Positions 44,980 through 55,267 of a stretch of DNA of 64,000 nucleotides are shown here, piece after piece. Each line of letters begins with the position of its first letter. Position 1 is the stretch's first letter. Both the position numbers and the translations under genes were made by a program. The notes under the pieces are model-generated. The model saw only the letters and a program-made list of their open reading frames with translations. It had not been told where the DNA came from and ran no database searches. Where the stretch lies: positions 1-64,000 of the forward strand of contig NZ_WBUE01000023.1 in the NCBI RefSeq assembly GCF_009026145.1, written 5' to 3'. The DNA is from Hyphomicrobium sp. (GTDB lineage Bacteria; Pseudomonadota; Alphaproteobacteria; Rhizobiales; Hyphomicrobiaceae).

Positions 44980-46845
44980 TCAAGCGGCGGCATCGGCCGC
45001 GGCGAGCTCGTCGATCATGCCCTCGATGACTTTCAACCCCTTGTTCCAGAACTCGGGCTTGGAGGCGTCGAGGCCGAACGGGGCGAGCAGTTCCGAATGG
45101 TGCTTGGAGCCGCCGGCTTTCAGCATGTCGAAGTACTTCGCCACGAAGCCCGGGTGCGCCTCGTCGTAAAGGCCGTAGAGCGAGTTCACCAGGCAATCGC
45201 CGAAGGCGTACGCGTAGACATAGAACGGCGAATGGACGAAGTGCGGCACATAAGCCCAGAACACTTCGTAACCCGGCTTTAATTCGATGGCCGGCCCGAG
45301 GCTCTCGGCCTGCGTCTCGAGCCAGATGGCGCCCAGCTGGTCGGGTGTGAGCTCGCCCTGGCGGCGCGCCTCGTGCAGCTTGCGCTCGAAGGTGTAGAAC
45401 GCGATCTGCCGCACCACCGTGTTGAGCATATCCTCGACCTTGCCGGCGATGAGCGCCTTGCGCTCTTTGGGATCGTGCGTCTCCTTCAAGAGCGCCTTGA
45501 AGGTGAGCATCTCGCCGAACACGGAGGCGGTCTCCGCCAGCGTCAGCGGCGTGGGTGCTAAGAGCGCGCCTTGCGGGCGTGCAAGCATCTGGTGCACGCC
45601 GTGGCCGAGCTCGTGCGCCAACGTCATCACGTCGCGCGGCTTGCCGAGGTAGTTGAGCAAGACGTAAGGGTGCACCGACGGCACCGTCGCCGCCGCGAAG
45701 GCGCCCGGCGCCTTGCCGGGGCGGGCCGGCGCGTCGATCCACTGCTTGTCGAAGAACTCGCCGGCGACGTCGGCCATCTGCGGCGCGAAGTCGTGATAGG
45801 CGCCGAGCACCAGGCGCTGGGCGTCGCGCCAGGCGAAGGTGCGCTCCGGGCGCTCGGGCAACGGCGCGTTGCGGTCCCAGTGCGACAGCCGCTCCTTGCC
45901 GAGCCAGTTCGCCTTCATGCCGTAGTAGCGGTGCGACAGACGCGGATAGGCCGCGCGCACGCTCGAGACGAGAGCATCGACCACCTCCGCCTCGACCTGA
46001 TTGGCGAGGTGGCGGCTCGCCGCGACGTCCTTGAACCCACGCCAGCGGTCGGAGATCTCCTTGTCCTTGGCCAGCGTGTTGGTGATCAGTGTGAACAGGC
46101 GCACGTTGTCCTTGAACACCTTGGCGAGAGCCTCGGCACCTGCCTGGCGCTTTTTCTCGTCCGGGTTCGACAACAGGTTGAGCGTCATCTCCAGCGCCAA
46201 CGGCTCGGCCTCGCCGGCGACGGGGAAGCGCAGCGCGGCGATGGTCTCGTTGAATAGCCGGTTGAAGGCACCGCTCGAGGTCTGGCCTTTCTCGTGGAAC
46301 AGGCGCTCGAGCTTCTCCTCCAGCTGATACGGCTTCTCCTTGCGGATGTTGGCGATCCACGGCTTGTAGCGGGCGAGGCGCTCGTTCTTCAGCGCCGCTT
46401 CCAGCACCGCGTCGTCGATTTGGTTGAGCTCCAGCTCGAAGAAGATGATGTCGGTGGAAATGGCGGTGAGCTTCTCGGCGATGTCGCCGTAGAACTTGGC
46501 GCGCTCGGGGTCTGCCTGGTTGCCGGCGTAGTGAAGCCCGGCGAAGGAGCCGAGGCGCCCGGTCAGCTCGACGAAGCGCTCGAACTCCTCGATGGCGAGA
46601 GCGAGCACGGCGCCGTCGGCGGCGAGCGCGGCGAGCTTGCCGTGATAAGCCTCCTTGAGGCGGCGCGCCTCATCGGCTGCACGCTGTAGATCGCGGGCGA
46701 TTTCCGGCGCCGTCGGCGAGGCATAGAGGTCGGCGAGGTTCCATTCGGGCATCAGCCCGAGTGCCTGAGCGGCCTTCGCCGCCGCGCCATCTTGCGCGTT
46801 GAAGTTGCGTCGCATGTCGGGGGCGGCTGCGTCAGATCGCATCAT
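44980..46845 (-). CDS. pepF: M3-family oligoendopeptidase F
   Basis: A 621-residue zinc metallopeptidase that cleaves short peptides in the cytoplasm. The catalytic H-E-x-x-H is present as LAHELGHGVHQM with the Glu further on in TLAETASVFGEML. The helical body typical of the M3 family surrounds it. Two adjacent ATGs at 46845 and 46842 are possible starts; a longer frame to 46929 is not conserved. Divergent from the response-regulator gene across 241 bp. Confidence 0.93.
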   Translation of the reverse strand: MMRSDAAAPDMRRNFNAQDGAAAKAAQALGLMPEWNLADLYASPTAPEIARDLQRAADEARRLKEAYHGKLAALAADGAVLALAIEEFERFVELTGRLGSFAGLHYAGNQADPERAKFYGDIAEKLTAISTDIIFFELELNQIDDAVLEAALKNERLARYKPWIANIRKEKPYQLEEKLERLFHEKGQTSSGAFNRLFNETIAALRFPVAGEAEPLALEMTLNLLSNPDEKKRQAGAEALAKVFKDNVRLFTLITNTLAKDKEISDRWRGFKDVAASRHLANQVEAEVVDALVSSVRAAYPRLSHRYYGMKANWLGKERLSHWDRNAPLPERPERTFAWRDAQRLVLGAYHDFAPQMADVAGEFFDKQWIDAPARPGKAPGAFAAATVPSVHPYVLLNYLGKPRDVMTLAHELGHGVHQMLARPQGALLAPTPLTLAETASVFGEMLTFKALLKETHDPKERKALIAGKVEDMLNTVVRQIAFYTFERKLHEARRQGELTPDQLGAIWLETQAESLGPAIELKPGYEVFWAYVPHFVHSPFYVYAYAFGDCLVNSLYGLYDEAHPGFVAKYFDMLKAGGSKHHSELLAPFGLDASKPEFWNKGLKVIEGMIDELAAADAAA

Positions 46846-47086
46846 TTGCTCCGCTGATGAGGGACATGGGGGATTTGCGCCGCCTCGTGGCGAGACGCGC
46901 GCGTGGCATGGAAGACTCGCTGTGCCCAAAAAAGGCTCAACCTGGGCTCCGTCGCAACAGCTTATTTACCCTTGTTGGGCAGTCTTGCCTTTGTTGAGTG
47001 AGCTACCGGTGGCCGAGTGTCCAATCCTGGAGCAATTCGGGGGGTCCGACCGGGGCGGTCCGTTTCAGGTTGAGTTCGAGTGCCTC

Positions 47087-48592
<1,506 letters not shown>

Positions 48593-48676
48593 CCGTCGGC
48601 GGCGGGTTGCTCCTGGCTCGTGAGACGCGCCGCGCCGCCCTCGGGCGACGCGGCGTTGTCATATTGCACAGGGCCG

Positions 48677-49699
48677 CTATCGGGCGCGTTTGGATTTTGG
48701 CTGATTTGGCTCCGCTAGCGAAAACAGCCGCGTCTGGCGAACGTTTTGTCCGGTGACTTGGAGAGAGGCGTCTATGTTCCTCTTCCATTTGGATCCCCGT
48801 CCTCTCGCGTCTTCCAGAGCATCCTCGAACCCAGCCGGGTCGGTTTCGATGAAGACATCGATCAGGTCTTTGGCTTGCTTGAGGTCTTTGGCACGCTTTG
48901 GGGAGTTGAGTTTGCGTTCCTGTGCCACAAGCAGCTTGTGGATCGCATAGCGCACCGGCGGCGGCACGCTGACCAGTACCCCGGTGCCATAAAGTGCAAC
49001 CGCCTCGATGCTCTCTTCGCCTAGATACTCCATAAAGCTCAACGCTTCGGCCGAGCAAACAAGCCCGTCGATAAGTCGAGGTGATGTCCGGTTCCGGCCG
49101 AATTTGGTAAGAACATCGACTTGGAAGTTGTTCGACGCCCTGAACACTTTCGGCAGCTTGTCGTCGCGGCTCATCAACGCCTGAAAGGTCGGGTCGGCAC
49201 GCTGGAGTATCTTTTCAAGGTCCTGTGGCTGGTCCTTGGCGATAAATGAAGAGACAAGCAGGTCCGCATCATTTGTCATCAGCGCGCTTGAGGGCAAATA
49301 TGCACCGACAATGCATGGGTAGGTCTGATAGGCGGCTGTTCCGATCAGCATGACGCCTTGTTTGAAGAGGCCTTCGTTGGCGATGACCTCTAAAACTCTG
49401 CCAAGAGGCAGGGTCGGCGAAGGGATTCGTGCTTTCTTCAGCGCGGACACGGTGGTGCGCAATATTCTGGCGCGGCTCGCCGCGTCCGAGATCGCGTCGG
49501 CCCTTGCTCGGACCTGCGGATCGTCTGCGCGTCCGAGTGAGACCTGTCGACGTTTCGAACCGTCCTTGGTCGTCAGGTAGAGATAATCGTTGCCCTTGAT
49601 CTTTCGGGTCGAAATCGAGCCATGCTGCACTTCGGGCAAGCTGAGAGTCTGCAGCAGATCCGCGTACATGGTCTGGAAATTGAGCGGTATAGGGCGCAT
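48677..49699 (-). CDS. NTP_transf_8 / GSU2403-like nucleotidyltransferase-fold protein
   Basis: A 340-residue protein with a nucleotidyltransferase motif: a Gly-rich LIGTAAYQTYP and, later, the metal-binding D-x-D in LMTNDADLLVS. It matches the family annotated GSU2403/NTP_transf_8. The N-terminal part (residues 15-80) is helical, and a Lys-rich tail follows. Composition is less GC-rich than neighbours, suggesting transfer. The ATG at 49699 lies directly after two tandem palindromes (49701-49777). Role unknown; a regulated toxin-like or RNA-modifying activity is possible but only inferred. Confidence 0.7.
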   Translation of the reverse strand: MRPIPLNFQTMYADLLQTLSLPEVQHGSISTRKIKGNDYLYLTTKDGSKRRQVSLGRADDPQVRARADAISDAASRARILRTTVSALKKARIPSPTLPLGRVLEVIANEGLFKQGVMLIGTAAYQTYPCIVGAYLPSSALMTNDADLLVSSFIAKDQPQDLEKILQRADPTFQALMSRDDKLPKVFRASNNFQVDVLTKFGRNRTSPRLIDGLVCSAEALSFMEYLGEESIEAVALYGTGVLVSVPPPVRYAIHKLLVAQERKLNSPKRAKDLKQAKDLIDVFIETDPAGFEDALEDARGRGSKWKRNIDASLQVTGQNVRQTRLFSLAEPNQPKSKRAR

Positions 49700-49700
49700 G

Positions 49701-49777
49701 GTTAGATACAATTATGATTTTTTGTATCTAACTGCAAGGCCCCAGGTTAGATACGACTTTTGTTTTTTGTATCTAAC
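49701..49777. promoter_or_regulatory. tandem 32-bp palindromic operators before the nucleotidyltransferase gene
   Basis: Two copies of an inverted repeat stand immediately upstream of the start codon at 49699. Each has arms GTTAGATAC and GTATCTAAC separated by 14 bp: copy 1 at 49701-49732, copy 2 at 49746-49777, with left arms 45 bp apart (about four helical turns). The AT-rich spacers differ. On the gene's strand a CATAAT-like -10 and TTGCAG-like -35 fall within this block, so a bound protein could block transcription. The symmetry is exact, so it is not coincidental. Confidence 0.75.
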
Positions 49778-49958
49778 AGCCCGCCGCGCCTGCCGAGCGC
49801 CAGAGGGGCTTATCCCCGCGCGCGCCGCCGCGCATAAAATCCCGCGCCAGCCCATTTCGAAGACCCGGGGTGCAGACGTGCGCTGGCGGACCTGCAGGAG
49901 ATGGGCCGGCACGATGTCGCCAGGGCCGTAAGCGTAGCCCTAAGGTCCATTCTGCCGT

Positions 49959-50219
49959 CATGCTGGAAGCATGCCTCCGGCATGACGCGAAAATGTCGGT
50001 GACGCCCCGGGCATCGGAAGCGATCCGGGGAATGGTGGGTGACCGGCGCTCGTGCCTGGGTGGGGCGGCGATGGCCGCTTCCAGACCTAGACAATAATGA
50101 GGGCCAGGACCGCCCCGCTCCCCGTGTCGATCACCCCGGGCTCCCCGCCGCGGGGCGCGCGGTCCTGCCTCGCTCCACAACTGTCATCCCGGTCATGCCG
50201 GAGGCATGCTTCCAGCATG
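49959..50219. repeat. 28-bp perfect inverted repeat pair
   Basis: The sequence CATGCTGGAAGCATGC... at 49959-49986 is the exact reverse complement of ...GCATGCTTCCAGCATG at 50192-50219. The copies are 205 bp apart, and each also has internal symmetry (GCATGC). This looks like a dispersed repeat present in two orientations; the right-hand copy falls inside the 50181-50342 element. Confidence 0.65.
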
Positions 50220-50342
50220 GGCGAGTGTAACGGGCGAAGACCGGGGACCCAGCATTGGAATCGCGCAGCTCAGAATCCTAATGAGGCTTCGCCGCACATG
50301 CGCTGGATCCCGGATCACGCTCGCGCGTGTCCGGGATGACAG
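50181..50342. repeat. second copy of the dispersed element bounded by a 12-bp inverted repeat
   Basis: Bounded by CTGTCATCCCGG at 50181-50192 and CCGGGATGACAG at 50331-50342, the same ends as the element at 9906-10052. The interior differs apart from GGGACCCAGC. The sharing of ends but not middles suggests a family with variable interiors, as in REP/BIME-type mosaics. Confidence 0.65.
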
Positions 50343-50558
50343 ACAGAGACCTGACCTGCGCACCTGCAGCCCCGGGTCTGCCTGCCGCGGGGCATCGACG
50401 CATGGGCATGTGATTTCCCAAATTGCGGACTTTTGCCGTCGCAATTGCGCAACAGTCATCGCCCACCTTCGCGCCCATGCGCCGCAGGCGATCCTCGCTT
50501 GTGGCAAGTGTGCCGCGGCTCGGCTAGCGTGCCCGCGGGTACCGGTGGGAGGCGTTGT

Positions 50559-52358
50559 ATGTTGGGTTGGCGTCAGGTGGCTCTGGGCATGGCCTCGAGC
50601 CTCATTTTTGTGGCCGCAGCCGAGGCGCAGCAGCCGGGTGCGCCGCGCATCGCCACCGCCGAGCCGCTTCCCGCCACCGCACCCGCCATCACGCCCGCAC
50701 CCGCACCGCAGGACCCGATCGGCATCGCCCTGCAGCAGAAGCTCGCGCCCGCCAAGGCCCGCGCCGACGATCAAGACGCTCAGGACCGCGCTGCGCTGGC
50801 CGGCTTCTACGCAACGCGCGTCTACGCGCCCATCTGGGTTTTCAAAACCGGCCTCAACGACAAGGCGGCGGACGTCATCACCGAGTTCGGCAAGGCAGCC
50901 GACTGGGGCCTCGAGCCGGCCGACTTTGCCATCCCGTCGCTGGCGCCGGTGCCGGGGGCCAGCGAGCCGAGCCCCGAAGCGCTCGCCGAGGCCGAGCTGA
51001 CGCTGTCGCTGTCGGTGTTGAGGTATGCGCGCTATGCGCGCGGCGGCCGCATCATGGATCCGGCGACGCAGCTCTCCTCCTATCTCGACCGCAAGCCGCA
51101 GCTCCTCGAGCCCAAGGACGTGATCGAGAAGATCGCCGCGGCCGACGCGGCGGACGCCCACCTGCGTGGGTTGCACCCCAAGCACCCCGAGTTCGAGAAG
51201 CTGCGCCAGAAGATGCTCGAGCTGCGCCAGGCCAAGGCCGCGCCCGAGGTTATCAAGCTGCCGCCGGGCAGGGTGCTCTCGCCGGGCAAGAGCGACCCGC
51301 AGGTGGCGCTGCTGCGCCAGCGCCTCAAAGTGGCCCTCCCCGTGGGGGCCGATCCCAACTTTTACGACGAGCCGCTGAAGGCGGCCGTGATCGCTTATCA
51401 GACTGAGGTCGGCACGCGGCCCGACGGCTACGTCGGCAACGCCACGCGCGCGCTCCTCAACGACGTCGAGGAGCTGAGCCCGCAGAAGCTCATCGCCAAC
51501 ATGGAAGAGTGGCGCTGGATGCCGGAGGACCTCGGCGACCTCTACGTCACCGTCAACATCCCCGAGTTTACGCTGCGCATCGTCAAGGGCGGCGCCGTCG
51601 TCCACACCGAGCGCGTCATCACGGGCCTGCCCGACAAGCAGACGCCGGTGTTTTCCGAGACGATGAAGTCGGTCGCCTTCCAGCCGCGCTGGAACGTGCC
51701 GAACTCGATCAAGGTCAACGAACTGTGGCCGAGCCTTGCCCGCGGCGGCACCTATTTCCGCCGCCAGGGTCTGCGTGTGTCGAAGAATGGGCGCGACATC
51801 GACCCCGACAGCATCGACTGGGCCTACACTGACATCCGCAATTACGACGTCTATCAGCCGCCCGGCGCCGGTAATGTGCTCGGCGAATTGAAGTTCAACT
51901 TCCCCAACAAGCACGCCGTCTACATGCACGACACCAACGCCAAGGGGCTGTTCGAGGAGACGAGCCGCACCTTCAGCCACGGCTGCATGCGCGTGCGCAA
52001 TCCGCGCCGCATGGCGGAAGTCCTTCTTTCTGAAGACAAGGGCTGGGACGAGGCGCGCATCGCCGACGTCATCGCCAACGGGCCGCCCAATAACGAGGTG
52101 CAGATCGACCGCAAGATCGGCGTGCACATCACCTACTTCACCGCCTGGGTGGACGACAAAGGCGAGCTGCAGACGGCGCGCGACGTGTATGGGCACGAGC
52201 AGCGTATCCAGCTGGCGCTGGCGGGCCGCTGGACGCAGATCGCCAAGGGGCCGAACCACCTCGCCCCGGTGCGGGCGCCCGAGGGCGTCACGTATGCGGG
52301 AGGAAACCCGTTCAAGAGCGTCGGCGACTTCATCTCATCAGCCCTCGGAGGCTTCTAA
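50559..52358 (+). CDS. L,D-transpeptidase, LdtD (YcbB)-like
   Basis: A 599-residue periplasmic enzyme that makes 3-3 cross-links in peptidoglycan. Signal peptide at residues 1-24, a Pro/Ala linker, a helical region, a peptidoglycan-binding domain at about 245-310 (VALLRQRL to RPDGYVGNAT) and the catalytic YkuD domain with the conserved Cys476 in FSHGCMRVRNP and His in YMHDTNAKGLFEETSR. The start ATG at 50559 follows GTGGGAGG. The next gene is the DUF882/MepK-like protein, the same order as ycbB-ycbK in Escherichia coli. Confidence 0.93.
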   Translation: MLGWRQVALGMASSLIFVAAAEAQQPGAPRIATAEPLPATAPAITPAPAPQDPIGIALQQKLAPAKARADDQDAQDRAALAGFYATRVYAPIWVFKTGLNDKAADVITEFGKAADWGLEPADFAIPSLAPVPGASEPSPEALAEAELTLSLSVLRYARYARGGRIMDPATQLSSYLDRKPQLLEPKDVIEKIAAADAADAHLRGLHPKHPEFEKLRQKMLELRQAKAAPEVIKLPPGRVLSPGKSDPQVALLRQRLKVALPVGADPNFYDEPLKAAVIAYQTEVGTRPDGYVGNATRALLNDVEELSPQKLIANMEEWRWMPEDLGDLYVTVNIPEFTLRIVKGGAVVHTERVITGLPDKQTPVFSETMKSVAFQPRWNVPNSIKVNELWPSLARGGTYFRRQGLRVSKNGRDIDPDSIDWAYTDIRNYDVYQPPGAGNVLGELKFNFPNKHAVYMHDTNAKGLFEETSRTFSHGCMRVRNPRRMAEVLLSEDKGWDEARIADVIANGPPNNEVQIDRKIGVHITYFTAWVDDKGELQTARDVYGHEQRIQLALAGRWTQIAKGPNHLAPVRAPEGVTYAGGNPFKSVGDFISSALGGF

Positions 52359-52512
52359 ACTTGCAGCAATTCGGTTAGTCACAACAGTGGGTTAACTCGA
52401 TCCTCTGTTGCCATCGTATTGCCCTTTGACAGCCGCGTTACGCCCCCATTCACCCCTTAGGAAAACGGTTACCAATCGTTAAGGGTTGCTGATTAACCCT
52501 GAGGGAACGTGA

Positions 52513-54042
52513 ATGCCGGTCGCACACCCGGATGCCCGTAAGACGCTCTGCGTTGGGCGGCCGCGACCGGTCAGGACACGGGGTGGCACGTTGGTATTGC
52601 GTAAGAAGGCTATCCTCGGCGGCCTGGCCGCTGCGCTATTGGGCATGAGCGCCGGCTCGCCCCACGTCGTCGCCGCCTTCGGCTCGACGCGCACGATCTC
52701 GTTCTTCCATATCCACACCAAGGAAACGCTGACCATCACCTACAAGCGGGATGGCAAGTACGATCCCGAGGCGCTGAAGCAGATCGACTGGATCATGCGC
52801 GACTGGCGTCAGAGCAAGGCGATCGAGATGGATCCCAAGACCATCGATCTGCTTTGGGAGATGCACACCGAGCTGGGCAGCAAGGAGCCGATCCACATCA
52901 TCTGCGGTTACCGCTCCGAAGCGACCAACAACATGCTACGGCGGACCGTCGGGGGTCAGGCCAAGAAAAGCAAGCACATGACCGGGCAGGCCATCGACGC
53001 CACGTTCCCGGACATTCCGCTGAAGCAGCTGCGCTGGTCGGCCATCATCCGCGAGGTCGGCGGCGTCGGCTACTACCCGACCTCCGGCATCCCATTCGTG
53101 CACGTCGACACCGGCGCCGTGCGCGCCTGGCCACGCGTGCCGCGCACCGAGCTGGCGCTGCTGTTCCCCAACGGCAAGACCAAGCACAAACCGGCCGATG
53201 GCGGCTCGATCGACATGGACGATGTGCGCAAGGCGCGCGCCAACAAGGAAGTTGCCACCCAGGTCGCCGCCTATTTTGAGCTGCGCAACAATCCGCGCCC
53301 GGCCGTCTTCGCCGAGGTCCCTGCGCCGATGTTGAAGGGGCCGCCGCAGGAAGTTGCGCGCCCGGCGCCGGAAGTGCGCGTTGCCTCGCTCGATGCCGCC
53401 CCGCTGGCGGCGCCAGCGCCCAAGCTCGTGCGAGGCCCGCGTCCGGCCGTGCCGCCGCCCTCAGCGATCGACCGCGGTCGCCTCGATCAGCTGGTGACGC
53501 TGGCTTCGCTCGATCCGGCCGACGCGCTCGTGCCGTTGCGCTCCGCCGACGCCGACCGGCGCGGGCTCGACACCCTCGTCAGCGCGGCGGCGATCGAAGC
53601 GTCGGCGTCACCCGCTCCCGTGGCGCAGGCCGTGCCGCCGGAGACCCAGGTCGCCGCCCTCGATGTCGCAAAAATCGACCCGGTGGAGCCGCCGAATGGC
53701 GCGCACGGACGCTGGGCGCCGGCACCCGAGTTCGACGACGATCACCCCGAGGAGCTTTCCTACCGCCCCTTCCCCGTTGCGCCGCTGCTCACCCAGTCGG
53801 CCTCGGCCGACGATGAGGCTCTAGTCAAGATCGTGCATCCGAACCTGGAGCGCACGCTCGATCTGCTCGACGATCGGCAGATCGTGCTGCCGATGCGCCT
53901 GCGTCCGGGCGATCAGATCGCCGAGGTGCTGTGGGCGCAGCAATTCCAGGGGAGCGCGGTTGATTTCTCGGCGCACGAGCGCGACCCGCAACGGGCGGCC
54001 ACCGGCCTCACCTCGCGTCCGGTCAAGACGACGGCGCGTTGA
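52513..54042 (+). CDS. DUF882 (YcbK/MepK-like) peptidase with low-complexity tail
   Basis: A 509-residue exported protein. A signal anchor (LRKKAILGGLAAALLGM, residues 28-45) is followed by the DUF882 domain (55-230) with zinc-type residues in SKHMTGQAIDATF and PFVHVDTG, and the GYRSEATNN loop. MepK in Escherichia coli is a murein endopeptidase that cleaves 3-3 cross-links, so it would oppose the transpeptidase encoded upstream. The remaining 280 residues are Ala/Pro-rich with a final folded-looking segment. Start at the ATG 52513; a later TTG is possible. Confidence 0.85.
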   Translation: MPVAHPDARKTLCVGRPRPVRTRGGTLVLRKKAILGGLAAALLGMSAGSPHVVAAFGSTRTISFFHIHTKETLTITYKRDGKYDPEALKQIDWIMRDWRQSKAIEMDPKTIDLLWEMHTELGSKEPIHIICGYRSEATNNMLRRTVGGQAKKSKHMTGQAIDATFPDIPLKQLRWSAIIREVGGVGYYPTSGIPFVHVDTGAVRAWPRVPRTELALLFPNGKTKHKPADGGSIDMDDVRKARANKEVATQVAAYFELRNNPRPAVFAEVPAPMLKGPPQEVARPAPEVRVASLDAAPLAAPAPKLVRGPRPAVPPPSAIDRGRLDQLVTLASLDPADALVPLRSADADRRGLDTLVSAAAIEASASPAPVAQAVPPETQVAALDVAKIDPVEPPNGAHGRWAPAPEFDDDHPEELSYRPFPVAPLLTQSASADDEALVKIVHPNLERTLDLLDDRQIVLPMRLRPGDQIAEVLWAQQFQGSAVDFSAHERDPQRAATGLTSRPVKTTAR

Positions 54043-54985
54043 GCGGACGCGTGTGGCGCGGATTCTTGCGCCCCGGCGGGACGCAGCCGCGTGACCATGC
54101 AACCTTGATGAGCCGTCCCAGCTCGCGGAAATCGCCGGCGCGCGGCGAGGTCGAGCGCCACGCCAGGCCGACCGTGCGGTATGGCTCGGGCTCTACGAAG
54201 CGCGTGACGCCGATGTCGCGTCCGCGCACCTCGACATTGAGGCACATCTCGGGCAGCAGCGTGATGCCGTAGCCGGCCGCCACCATCTCGACGATGGTCG
54301 ACAGGCTGGAGACGCCAAAGGTGTTGACGGTGGAGACCTGCTGCAGATTGCAGTAGGTGAGGGCCTGATCGCGCAGGCAGTGACCCTCCTCCAACAGCAG
54401 CAGCCGCTCGTGCTCGATCAGATCCTTGGTCGCCCGTACGCGGCTATTCAGGCGGCGCGACTGCGGCAGCGCCAGTAGGAAGCGGTCGTCGAACAGCGCC
54501 ATCGTCTCGATCTCGGCCTGCACGATGGGCAGCGCCAAGAGCAGCACGTCCAGCTTGCCGTCGATCAGCTCCTGCAGGAGCGGCATCGTTTGCGTCTCGC
54601 GCACGTGCAGCTCGAGGTGCGGGTAGCCCTCGCGCAGCAGCGGCAACAGTGGTGGCAGCATGTAAGGCGCGATCGATGGAATGACGCCGAGCCGCAAGGA
54701 GCCCGACAGGACGTTGCGGCAGTGCTGTGCGTACTCGACCATCTCGTGCACGTCGCCGAGGATGCGAGCGGCGCGCGCGGCGATCTCGCGGCCCTTGTCC
54801 GACAACAGTACGCCCGAGCGCGTGCGCTCGACGAGCATCAGGCCGAGTTGCTCCTCGAGTTCGTGGATCTGCATGGAAAGCGCCGGCTGGGTCACGGCGC
54901 AGGACTCGGCGGCGCGCCCGAAATGCTGCTCGCGGGCGAGCGCGTCGAAGTAGCGGAGCTGCTTGAGCGTCACATGCGGTGGCAT
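54023..54985 (-). CDS. oxyR: hydrogen peroxide-sensing regulator OxyR
   Basis: A 320-residue LysR-type regulator. HTH: VTLKQLRYFDALAREQHFGRAA in two parts, then a dimer helix and a substrate-type domain. The redox pair C203 and C212 (EGHCLRDQALTYC) has the same nine-residue spacing as Cys199/Cys208 of Escherichia coli OxyR, which form a disulfide on peroxide exposure. The start at 54985 (MPPHVTLK) is chosen. Its 3' end overlaps the DUF882 gene tail-to-tail by 20 bp. It should control peroxide defence genes; none is adjacent. Confidence 0.9.
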   Translation of the reverse strand: MPPHVTLKQLRYFDALAREQHFGRAAESCAVTQPALSMQIHELEEQLGLMLVERTRSGVLLSDKGREIAARAARILGDVHEMVEYAQHCRNVLSGSLRLGVIPSIAPYMLPPLLPLLREGYPHLELHVRETQTMPLLQELIDGKLDVLLLALPIVQAEIETMALFDDRFLLALPQSRRLNSRVRATKDLIEHERLLLLEEGHCLRDQALTYCNLQQVSTVNTFGVSSLSTIVEMVAAGYGITLLPEMCLNVEVRGRDIGVTRFVEPEPYRTVGLAWRSTSPRAGDFRELGRLIKVAWSRGCVPPGRKNPRHTRPLNAPSS

Positions 54986-55054
54986 AAGAATCTCTGATCC
55001 AAGCGAGAACAATATACGATTAGAACTTATGTAAGGGCCTGTCTATATGAGGGC

Positions 55055-55186
55055 GTGAGTTCTGGTGCACACGTCCATGTGGACGTCGGCGCGCCATCAT
55101 AGACCGGCGGGGCGGGGGAAACCCCTCCCCTCAGCCGTGGGCGCCTCGGCCGAGCGCCGAATCGGGCCGAGGCGCCCTCTTTTTTG
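55055..55186 (+). ncRNA. candidate small RNA divergent from oxyR
   Basis: On the plus strand, 55013-55186 has no credible protein gene but ends in a very strong terminator. A -10-like TATATG near 55043 could start a transcript of about 130 nt. It contains stems such as ACGTCC/GGACGT near 55068-55083 and GGGG/CCCC near 55112-55128. Position divergent from oxyR recalls OxyS in Escherichia coli, but no sequence similarity is claimed and the 5' end is approximate. Confidence 0.45.
55139..55186 (+). terminator. strong rho-independent terminator on the plus strand
   Basis: A perfect 13-bp stem GGGCGCCTCGGCC (55139-55151) with GGCCGAGGCGCCC (55165-55177), followed by TCTTTTTTG. No T run follows on the minus strand, so it is not the terminator of the beta-propeller gene ending at 55268. 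Confidence 0.85.
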
Positions 55187-55267
55187 CCTGTTGATTGAGG
55201 ATTGTCCGGGGGCTTCGCTCCGGCGCCGCGTGCTTATGTCCGGCGTCGTTTGACGAGCGCAAACCGA

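Larger units (their letters stand above)
49778..50558. other. 780-bp gene-free region carrying repeats
   Basis: No convincing protein gene is seen. It contains the 28-bp inverted pair at 49959-49986 and 50192-50219 and the element bounded by CTGTCATCCCGG at 50181-50342. The right end holds the promoter and GTGGGAGG site of the transpeptidase gene. Several small open frames are present but look non-coding. Confidence 0.55.

Noticed and set aside
50193..52259. 688-codon open frame on the minus strand
   Set aside because: It is antisense to the L,D-transpeptidase, whose S-H-G-C-M-R motif and signal peptide identify the real frame.
55065..55253. 62-codon open frame across the plus-strand terminator
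   Set aside because: It reads through a perfect terminator and has no ribosome-binding site or sensible composition, so a small RNA is favoured.
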